From Apoda limacodes (Eukaryota > Arthropoda > Insecta > Lepidoptera > Limacodidae): DNA of 64,000 nucleotides. Location: NCBI GenBank assembly GCA_946406115.1, contig OX291550.1, positions 27,132,722 to 27,196,721 on the forward strand. Direction: 5' to 3'. Shown piece after piece: positions 56,201 to 64,000 of the stretch. The notes beneath the pieces were generated by a model, which worked only from the letters and a program-made list of their open reading frames with translations, was not told the DNA's origin and ran no database searches. The position numbers and the translations under genes are program-made. Numbering within the stretch: position 1 is the stretch's first letter; each line of letters opens with the position of its first letter.

Positions 56201-59200
56201 CCGGACCTTCCACTGTGTTATGGAGATTTCCGGCAGTCTTACCCCACCACGGTATAGTAGGTGGTACAACGCCTTCATCGTTCATATTCGACATATATAC
56301 TATGACAACCTTATGACGTCATCGGGCAGGAATCTGGGTAGTTTGAATTGGTCCAGTGGTTCCGGAAACACACACGTAGATATATAAACAAACTGACTTT
56401 CTTTTTTTATAATATTTTCTTGAACCCTTAATAATTATGAACAAAAAACAGTATGCTTATATAAACGCTACCTCCTATGCTTTTATTTTATAATCTGTGA
56501 GAAATACTTAATAACAGTCTACTCACCTAATTTCATAGCTCTTTGGGAATCAATTATTTCGGCAGTTAGGGCCATTTCCATGACCCTTGTTTTATTGATG
56601 GACTTGACCAGCCGCTGCGTGCCACCCCCTCCACACACTATGCCAATGGCCACCTCCAGAAGACCAAACTTAGCTTTTTCGCTAGCGTAGATAATGTCGC
56701 ATACCAGCGCAAACTCGAAGCCGCCCCCTAACTGAAAATGTTAATATTTTAAGATTCTTCGCTTGGGACTCCATATTTGTCTACTAAATTCTATGAAAAG
56801 ACATAAACCAGTTAAAATTTACAGTGTCACCCAGACTACACCGCAATTTTTAGATAGATAGTAATTTAATTAGTAGGTACTTATTTTTTTAAGGCTAACA
56901 TTCTAATTATTACTTTTTATATAATTAATTTACTTATATTTTAATTTGAGATAACTTTCAGCTTACTCACAGCATATCCATTAACAGCTGCAATAAGTGG
57001 TTTTCTGCATTTATAAACATTCTCCCACTCATTGAGGAACCCCATTTTTTGGTTCTTGCTGTACGTTCTGTTTTGGACTTCTTTAATGTCTCCACCGGCG
57101 CAGAAGTTTTCGCCATTGCCTTAAATTTAATAAAAAAAATCGGCTTAGTTTTTAATTTTTCTTGTAAAATATAAACAATTTTATCAATTTAATTAATTAG
57201 TTTAATTTATTTTAGATATTTCTGCTCGCAACCTCATTTTTTGTTCAGTGTTAGTCATAAATAAAAAAAAATCGGCCAAGTGCGAGTTTGGCTCGCGCAC
57301 CGAGGGTTCCGTACAAACTTATTGTATGTACATAGCTCTTCCATCATGCGATCTAGTCTCCTAGGTTAACAGGAAGTACCCCATAGGTTTTGATTTATTT
57401 GTTTCACAATATGCGATAAAAATGATTGATGAACGTATTTTAGGCATATTTATTTTTCATATTGACTTAGAAGCTTGATTTTTTACCCCTGGGGGTGCCA
57501 TAGGAACTTGAATTTGGACCCGTGGCAACCCCAGGTACTGAAATTCATACAACGGTGTACAAGTGGTATCACGGTTTCTATTTACTAGTCCCCATGAAAC
57601 CCCCAATAGAATAGTGATGGGATAGATGAATAGTAACAAAATAATTTTAATAAGTCTATTTTTTTCTTCTCCATCCATCCATTCTCCAATGTGTGGCCTA
57701 GTGTTATTTCTCAGTTCAAAAATTGCAATTGAATGTGCACAAATCGTCATTATTGATGTCTGCTTGTTTTCGGTTTTATGTACTGCATTCAATTTGTGAA
57801 TATTGTGCAATATATTTAGTAAACGCATCACAGAAACCGTATTTTTATAAATCAATTAGTTTAATTTGGCGTATCATTTCTAAAATGTTATTCGTCCTAT
57901 GACGCTCTCCAAAGATGCTAAAAATCTCAGCTGAATGTACACTGAGCCAAAATCATTCTATGTAATTGATGATTTTTTCCATATCCACAGTACAGTATAT
58001 CATTCATACATCGGATACAATATATCAAAATTCAAAAGCCTCCCGAATGGTATCAGATGGAAGAAGTGGTAAAACCGCTGTTAGACTCACAATTCTTCTT
58101 TCAGCCTTTATTTAAGTGTACCTACTCTAAAGAGTTTGCTTTTCGCCATATTTGTATTTCGCGTCCAATGGTAGTAGCATCCTGGGTGTGCCGTTGGCAC
58201 ACACACACATTTAATTACTAAGTGTACCCTTACCTTATCTATGGTTAAAGACCAAGGACATTATGATTTCTTATAGGTTGAACAACGCTACGCAGACGAA
58301 CTTCCCTTGTAATCTTTTCTTATGATGTCTGTATTTTTTGTGCAGCAGAATTGTTCCTCCGTGTATCTTGATAAAATTTAGATCCTCCGTTTCCGTTACT
58401 ATATTCATTGCTACACAATATACTGATATATTATTTGTAATTAGAATGCTACGCTATACTTCAATTTGATTGCTGATTACATATTTTAAAATACAATAGT
58501 GATACGTGTAGGTACGTCGACTGTTGCTTTTAATTAGAATTTTTCAGCTTTAACATTTACCCTCCATTCAAAAGCACAGCACTAAATGTCCTGGGGGTGC
58601 CACGGGTCCAAATTCAAGTTCCCGTTGTACCCCCAGGGGTGTCCTTCAGGCGTGCCTTGGGTCCGGAATGTATTTTTTTTACAGCTTCAAGGGACCATAG
58701 ACATTAGTATTTGATATAACATATATATAACGTGATACCTTTACGCGTTCCTGAGAAAAAGGAACAACAAAGTGATCCTACAAAGGTTACTTTTTTCCTT
58801 TTGAGGTACGGAACCTTAAAAAATGATAACAAATAGGATTCTATTAAAAAAAGGTTTTTGTAATGTGCAAACATGACCCGTTTATAGTCGGATATTTACG
58901 AACCCTGTTTTGAACCCACTTACAGTTACACTTACTTACCAGTGACAATGATTGCAGCAATATTATAATCATCATCGAAATCGGTTATAGCTTGAGCTAT
59001 TTCCGTAAACATAGGCGTGTTGAAGGCATTGGACGCCTCAGGCCGTAGGAATCGAACTAGGCCCACTTTGCTCTCAACGCCCACTCTCTCTGAACTAACG
59101 TGTTTGTATTTTAAACCTGTATGGGTCAAATAAAAATAAAAAAGTACCTAATAACTTAATACTAATATTTATTAAATTTCTTAGTTCAAAAGTTAATCCA

Positions 59201-62200
59201 TACTAAAATTATAAATGCAAAAGTAACTCTGTCTGTCTGCCTGTTACCTTTTCCTCTTAAACCGCTGTACCGATTAAGATGAAATTTGTCATGGAGATAG
59301 TTTGAATCCCGAGAAAGGACATAAGTAACTTGAAAACGTCAATTGTAAGTCGGTTTCTTTTCTAAAATTGAGGAGTTGCCGTTGCAATCTTACAGCGATA
59401 ACGGAATTTTGGAATTGAGATAGTTTGAGTCTCGGCAAAGGACAAAGGTTACATGAAAACGTCAAGTGTGAGTCGGGGGATTCGTAAAAATCATTTGACG
59501 AAAATGTCGTAGGTACTTTCTTTGTGTTCGTACGACTGAATTATGACATATTAAAAAAACTGAAGAAAACCAAAAGAAACTCCTGAAAGATCCATCTGAC
59601 AACACGGAAATATGCTCTTTTAAAATCAAATCAAACAATATTTATTCAAATACTCGTAGGTTACTAAGAACACTTTTGAATCGTCAATACAATGTAAACA
59701 ATGTTAATTTCTGCCAAAAAGAGCTGGCAAGACGTTTTATTTTAAGTAATAAATAATACAATACTTTGATAATAATTTCTAATAGACTGGGAGATAGTGA
59801 CACAAAATACTGGGTGATTTGTACCAGTACACGGTAAAAAAGAATTAGTTGAGCCAAGAGAATATCGTTTCATATATGCACCAACGAATATTTACTTCAT
59901 CTAAGATATTATTTCTCTTAAATATTTAAAATAATATGAAGTTAACACAAGATCAAATTTCTTTGAACCAGTAAATAAAACTCTATCAGTTTGAAACAAT
60001 ATTTAATTCATTGAAGAAAAATATGCTTCTTTATTTGAAACACTTAGTTTTCTTGGGCGTAGAACTTCGTGTGTTATTGCGCGAAAGAAATGTCTAGTTC
60101 ACACAAGAGAATAGTGCTCTTAACTTGACTACATCAGCTCTAAAATTAATAACATTATATTTTAGTTTAAAACAAAAAATGTTTCGGTCCAAAATGACAT
60201 AGTTATCCGTCAAGATTAAATAAAGTTTTTTAAAAAGCCCTACGCCTCTTTTCTGGAGGCTTGGGCCATATAGAGTCAGTCTACCGCACTGACTTAGTGT
60301 GTGTCTTAGCGGACGTTTGCCGAGCTAGTGCCCTCTACTGCAGAGGCACAGGCCTCTTTTCTGGAGGCTTGGGCCATATAGTCAGTCTACCGCACTTCCT
60401 TTATTTGGACTTTGTCGAGCTTAGCAGCTATTCTCGCCTTTAGCTGATTATACAGCGTTATGTTTAATTATAATTGTTATGACTATTTAACGATCCTTCT
60501 TAAACATGGAAGAAAAAGCGGTCACCCATCCAAGTACTGACCACGGTCGACGTTGCTTAACTTCGCTTATCGTTTCAGATAGACGAATGCGACTGGGCCA
60601 CGAGCTTTTCAATTCTCAGAAAATAATTAACTGTAGGTTTCTCGCATAAACTGATACTAATTTGACACACAAAACCCTACAATAAACAATTATTTAAAAT
60701 TAAAAGCCAACACGAAATCCTATAAAGGACAGTGATGAGTTCCATTCAATTTTAAAAATGCAGGTATTTACTTAAACGAAAAGAAAATTTGTTCAAAATG
60801 ATACTAGCTGATTAATTTCAACGAAAATGTTTAATATTTTAAAGCAGGTATTTTATTTGTTTCGACTAAAACAAGAGTTTAAGCTTAAAATATCAGATTT
60901 TGAGTCAAGAATCTAACAAATTCTGTTAAAATTATTATTTTTCTTATTCAAAACAGTATTATTTTAACTGAACATTTCACTGGCTTTGATTTAAGATACA
61001 ATTATTTTCATCGAAAGATATAGTTTTTAATAAGTGATTTAAGAAGACCATAATTTTGGCGCAAAATAAATTATATCAAAGCAAAATTATTTTTTGTTTC
61101 AAACGAAGAAAAATAAAATGTTGCATATAAAAATGTATTTATTTTATACAAGAACATTAACTGTCTTAGGGTAATTAATTTAAGTTTGGTTGATCTAAAA
61201 CGTACATTTATTTGGTTAAAAAAATTTGTTCATACGAAAAGAAGTTTATCAATTTCGATTGATAAAATGATTTTTATTCTGGGAAATAATATTGCCTTCT
61301 GTGAACAAAATATGTCCAAAATAGTTGGATTTCTTGACTGAATGCAAATTATTTTGGTGGAATAGAACTTGGAAACTCTTTTTTTTCCGTGTATGGCACT
61401 AATTTTTCCCCCTACTAGAAGTATGGCAATAATAATAACGGTCACATTTTATTAAATACTTTCCAAAAATCCAAATGCAATGCAACTGGTACAAATCGGT
61501 GAATACGAATAAAATCTTTTTTTTGTAAGATTGAAAATGTACACATTTTTCACCTCCTACAGGTATGGCATTATCAGACTTCTAATTTAAAAATTTCTAG
61601 GTGTACCACCTAAATCGTTTTACAAAAAAAAATGTACTCCCTTGCGGCGGTATGGCGGCCATTTGGAACCGTCCGAAAAGTATGGCATGGTGATGTTCGT
61701 AAATGGCTACTCGACGATGATTAGCTGTGCAAAAATTAGCTTGGTAGAAATGGTTGAATTGTTTTTTTTAAATTAATGTGTTCGCGTCGGTATGGCGGGC
61801 TGTAAGTCACACCGGAGAAGTATGGCATTACGCTACCGCATACTTTTTTTTTATGAACTATCGGAGTATACAAGGATTTTTGTGGAACAAATCGTTCGAC
61901 ATCCTAATTTATCGGACACGTTCGACTAACGCCCACGCGATTGGGCCGCCGGTTTTGTGTCACTGTCTCCCGGTATATAATGACGTCATTCTCAACACAG
62001 GGGCGTACTAGACGAGATACATATATTTAAGGCGGCCAATATGCCTACTGCTTAGTTTTTATTTTTAACTAGCTTTTGCCCGTGATTCCACTCGCCTTAA
62101 ATTTAGTTATTGGTGTAGGATTTTATGCTCTCTAATCAAATCAAATCGAACAATATTTATTCAAATATTACTAAGAACACTTTTGAATCGTCAATACAAT

Positions 62201-62866
62201 GTTAATACAACTATGTTAATTTCTTCCAAAAAGAGCTGGCTAGACGTTTTATTCAAAGTAATAATACAATTCTTTGATAATAATAATATCTAATGACGTC
62301 ATTCTCAACACAGGGGCGGACTAGGCCAGATACGTATATTTGAGGCGGCCCACTGCTTAGTTTTTATTTTTAACTAGCTTTTGTCCGCGATTCCACTCGC
62401 CCTTAATTCAGTAATGGTGAGGATTTTAATATAAAATGAAATTCCAAAAGGGTTTGTATGGTAATTCATCTGTAGTCCAGAAGTATGGCCAGGCTAAATT
62501 TTAATAATAATTTAATTTAAGCTTTAGTTTCATAATAGGAACATTTTTGATATCTTTATCGATTAGGTACTCAACTTATAAATGGTTTGAGCTCTACTTC
62601 CTTCTAAAACTGATTTTGTAATGTATGGTTAGTTATAGTTTAAGATGTTTTAGGTTTTTCGGAGCTTACGAAGTATTTTGAACATAACCGACTGTACTAT
62701 ATGAATTTTGCTATTTTTTAAAATTAGTTTTAGTCCCTAAGAACGTTCATTTACATTTGTTAATAAATACTGTTAGAAAAAACATACCTGTGGTATTCAA
62801 TTTCTCACAGCTGAACTTTGAAACTCTGATTCGGGACGTTCCACTGAACAAGTTACGTACAAACAT
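53065..62866 (-). CDS. Enoyl-CoA hydratase paralogue B (mitochondrial crotonase-type), complete
   Basis: Five exons on the minus strand: 62866-62788, 59116-58940, 57119-56971, 56731-56527, 53249-53065; 795 nt, 264 residues. Residues 1-26 (MFVRNLFSGTSRIRVSKFSC..) are basic, without acids until Glu21: a mitochondrial presequence. Then KVGLVRFLRPEASNAFN, NGENFCAGGDIKEV (oxyanion loop), CRKPLIAAVNGYA, LGGGFEFALVCDIIYASEKA and KFGLLEVAIGIVCGGGGTQR. Both catalytic Glu are kept (residues 141 and 161, matching rat 144 and 164). The ECHS1 GTIPGAGG loop reads GIVCGGGG. Exons 2 and 4 have the same lengths as in paralogue A, showing common origin. The protein ends FNSTK, about 25 residues short of ECHS1, so the last helix is missing. 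Likely functional in beta-oxidation or a related enoyl-CoA step; substrate unknown. Confidence 0.85.
53250..54480. other. Hydratase B intron 4, first part
   Basis: No exon seen. At about 54068 the minus strand has CGTCGCGGGCAACAGCTAG|T, a Helitron-like terminus. Confidence 0.4.
54481..54804. repeat. Tandem repeat, three units of 108 bp
   Basis: Units start at 54481, 54589 and 54697 with ACTATATTTTTGGCTTCGGT. Units 2 and 3 share differences from unit 1, suggesting stepwise duplication. Confidence 0.95.
55163..55374. mobile_element. MITE flanked by TTAATT
   Basis: The ends GCCTAGGCAGATCGTTAAATA and (complement) ACTAGGCAGATCGTCAAGTA are inverted copies; TTAATT flanks both sides (55157-55162 and 55375-55380). 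TTAA-type duplications are used by piggyBac and Kolobok elements. It interrupts the LINE fragment that follows. Confidence 0.65.
55379..56320 (-). pseudogene. LINE fragment (CR1-like) with internal deletion
   Basis: Minus strand: YGFRHGRSTDDLLVY-like text, SLACSLDIVKAIDRVWHRGL, then directly HDKVKLASKKLGVLNRARQY, EQRLLLYKSQVRAHIKYCCH, LTCRIEPLSLRRDFASLCVF and YRFYNGMGSEELFEM. The catalytic FADD region between the A box and the thumb is deleted. Same LINE family as the scraps at 18980 and 24327. Confidence 0.75.
56527..56731 (-). CDS. Hydratase B exon 4
   Basis: Acceptor CATTTTCAG, donor TTAG|GTGAGT. Encodes LGGGFEFALVCDIIY, LEVAIGIVCGGGGTQRLVKS and VMEMALTAEIIDSQRAM. Confidence 0.92.
56971..57119 (-). 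CDS. Hydratase B exon 3
   Basis: Acceptor AAATTTAAG, donor GCT|GTGAGT. Encodes NGENFCAGGDIKEVQNRTY through YKCRKPLIAAVNGYA. Confidence 0.9.
57262..57420 (+). repeat. Partial TCGGCC-family repeat
   Basis: AAATCGGCCAAGTGCGAG and CGAGGGTTCCGTAC open a fourth copy; homology fades after about 57330. In hydratase B intron 2. Confidence 0.6.
57486..57535. repeat. 50-bp intronic inverted repeat, arm 1
   Basis: CCCCTGGGGGTGCC at one end and GGCAACCCCAGG at the other. About 45 of 50 bases match the complement of 58590-58639 in the same intron. Each arm is itself weakly palindromic. Confidence 0.8.
58590..58639. repeat. 50-bp intronic inverted repeat, arm 2
   Basis: CCTGGGGGTGCCACGGGTCC to ACCCCCAGGGG; partner of 57486-57535. 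Confidence 0.8.
58940..59116 (-). CDS. Hydratase B exon 2
   Basis: Acceptor CCATACAG, donor ACTG|GTAAGT. Encodes LKYKHVSSERVGVESKVGLV, RFLRPEASNAFN and YNIAAIIVTG. Confidence 0.88.
59630..59790 (+). repeat. LINE 3'-tail-like repeat, copy 1
   Basis: AACAATATTTATTCAAATA, AACACTTTTGAATCGTCAAT and AAAAAGAGCTGGC match 62140-62290. This tail is common in lepidopteran LINEs. Confidence 0.6.
60245..60400 (+). repeat. Dispersed repeat with internal duplication
   Basis: GCCTCTTTTCTGGAGGCTTG through CAGTCTACCGCACT occurs twice about 106 bp apart (60245 and 60351). Related to 42530-42625. Confidence 0.6.
60518..60602 (-). repeat. 5S-rRNA-derived fragment, copy 2
   Basis: Minus strand: CGAAGTTAAGCAACGTCGAC, GTGGTCAGTACTTGGATGGG and TGACCGC followed by TTTTT. 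About 45 bases match 5S rRNA well; the 5' part has diverged. The T-run after GACCGC is a natural pol III stop. Confidence 0.65.
60603..61390. other. Gene-free AT-rich part of hydratase B intron 1
   Basis: No gene or clear element. Confidence 0.5.
61391..61830 (+). repeat. Paired GTATGGC boxes at 30-bp spacing
   Basis: GTATGGC starts at 61391/61421, 61650/61680 and 61790/61820, three pairs each exactly 30 bp apart, plus a single box at 61563. The second box of a pair is usually AAGTATGGCA. Sequence between boxes is not conserved. Confidence 0.7.
61976..62402. repeat. Direct duplication around a LINE tail
   Basis: AATGACGTCATTCTCAACAC through AACTAGCTTTTGYCCG and ATTCCACTCGCC occurs at about 61979-62096 and 62291-62402, with a LINE-tail-like segment (62140-62290) between. 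The CTAGCTTTTGCCCG ends resemble Helitron termini on the minus strand. Confidence 0.65.
62788..62866 (-). CDS. Hydratase B exon 1 (targeting peptide)
   Basis: ATG at 62866; donor ACAG|GTATGT. Encodes 26 residues rich in Arg, Ser and Phe. Its one-base overhang G joins the next exon's GT to make Gly. Confidence 0.75.
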
Positions 62867-64000
62867 TTTATTTTAATTCGGCAGACGTCTCTTGGATATG
62901 ATAAAGTGATTAGTTTTCAAGTTTTTTTTATTTTTTACCACATGCACTACTGTAAGTACGAACTGTCGATTTGCGATTGGCGTCAATTTAGTAGGGTTGT
63001 CAACCAAACTATAAAATATAATATAAATAAAATTAGAATAGGATTTTACAGTTGCGATTATTATACTATTTAGGGAGTCAAAATGTAGGTACGGTATCAG
63101 GACTAAGGCCGGTACTGGATATAATCATAATTTTGATATTTGTTACTAGAAAAGGAATTGGTTCAATCGGTCATAGGTTCTTCCTCATATTTCGAGAACT
63201 CCTAACCGATTTTGCCCATATTCGAAGTTCAAAATTGTACCTGTCTAATCTACTCGCCTACCCGAAGTTCAGAATAGAATAGAAGTTTTTATTTGTAAAT
63301 GTATTGTAAAATACAGATAGAATTCGTTTGTATAAGTTCTTTATAACCTGCGATTTCCAACATTTATATTATCAATCAAATATTTAAATAATTTAACGCT
63401 TAGGTATAATTTCAAAATTACGGTTTAAATTATTAAGTTTATCAGATGAAACATACCTACATATAAACGCCGATTCGTTCAAATACCAACTCTAAAAACT
63501 CGGTCGCTATACGTATACGCTCTCGTTCGTTCACAAAATTACCTAATAAAAAGGAATACCTCTTGAAAGAATATAATAATAAACAGGAAGTTATTTTTGA
63601 AGTGGACAGAAATAGTCTGATAAAATCTAGCTAATACCTTTACCTAATACCTTTGCCGATTAAACCACTTGCAGGATCTCTGGCCATTTACAAAATAGTT
63701 TTGGGCTAGCTGGAAACCGCAAGCAACGTTGACAAGCTGAGAAAGTGACGGGAGATACCATTTAACCAAATACACTTGAGAGCATAAAAATCGACCACCC
63801 CTTTTTTGTTGCATTATTATTTCCTCCATTTTTTGTAGCATACCTATAGACACCTGGATTAATAACCTATCCAATAATTCATAATTTGAGCATATAGAGA
63901 GAAAACCGAAAGCGGAAAAATTCGCAAGTTATCTCACTAAGCGGCTGCGAGCCTGATTAAGGTATAAAAAGGCTGTTATCGGCAAATTTTCTATCAGTTG
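62867..64000. other. 5' flank of hydratase B and unassigned end of window
   Basis: Likely contains the hydratase B promoter (no exact TATA or initiator assigned; AT-rich ACTATAAAATATAATATAAA at 63009-63028). The open frames here look incidental. Confidence 0.4.

Noticed and set aside
59810..61390. Large element with CACGG(A/T)AAAAAAG ends
   Set aside because: The match between the two ends is short and A-rich, so it could be chance.
1..64000. CRISPR array or bacterial operon
   Set aside because: No regularly spaced identical direct repeats with unique spacers, and introns and retroelements show a eukaryotic genome.

Overview
This is eukaryotic DNA, almost certainly from a moth or butterfly (Lepidoptera). 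Evidence: AT-rich sequence, genes split into short exons with GT..AG introns, and repeats I recognise as typical of lepidopteran genomes (the family opening TCGGCCAAGTGCGAG, tRNA-headed SINEs, ends of the form GGGCAAAAGCTAG|T). The species cannot be named from sequence alone. There are no bacterial operons, no CRISPR array and no convincing functional tRNA or rRNA gene.

About 1-35.7 kb is a transposon accumulation zone. In order it holds: a 3.1-kb near-perfect palindrome inserted in an older dispersed repeat (0.9-4.4 kb); a Penelope-like fragment (6.5-7.2 kb); LINE scraps; a short strong hairpin (9.5 kb); a P-superfamily element with a THAP-like first exon (12.5-15.0 kb); SINE and 5S-rRNA-derived pieces; a Harbinger derivative (17.6-18.3 kb); a tandem duplication of a Mutator-like/YqaJ-nuclease gene (18.5-27.1 kb), one copy of which received a jockey-type LINE; and a decayed Gypsy LTR retrotransposon (28.0-35.3 kb) whose gag is split by a second, oppositely oriented P-type element.

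About 35.7-64 kb holds the host genes. Enoyl-CoA hydratase paralogue A (plus strand, five exons seen, 35.8-42.3 kb; first exon not found) and paralogue B (minus strand, complete in five exons, 62.9-53.1 kb) point toward each other. Between them lies NTPCR, a nucleoside-triphosphatase (exons at 47.9, 48.0 and 52.1 kb). The introns carry SINEs, MITEs, LINE fragments, a 108-bp tandem repeat and a minisatellite whose units each begin like a 5' splice site. The two hydratases would act in mitochondrial fatty-acid beta-oxidation; NTPCR is a separate housekeeping enzyme.

Insertion order can be read from target-site duplications: palindrome into the TCGGCC repeat (GAA); LINE into one copy of the Mutator/YqaJ duplication (ATCTCGA); P-type element into Gypsy (GGCYTGAC); a second jockey copy into another TCGGCC repeat (CCGCT). 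No fully intact autonomous transposon was seen.
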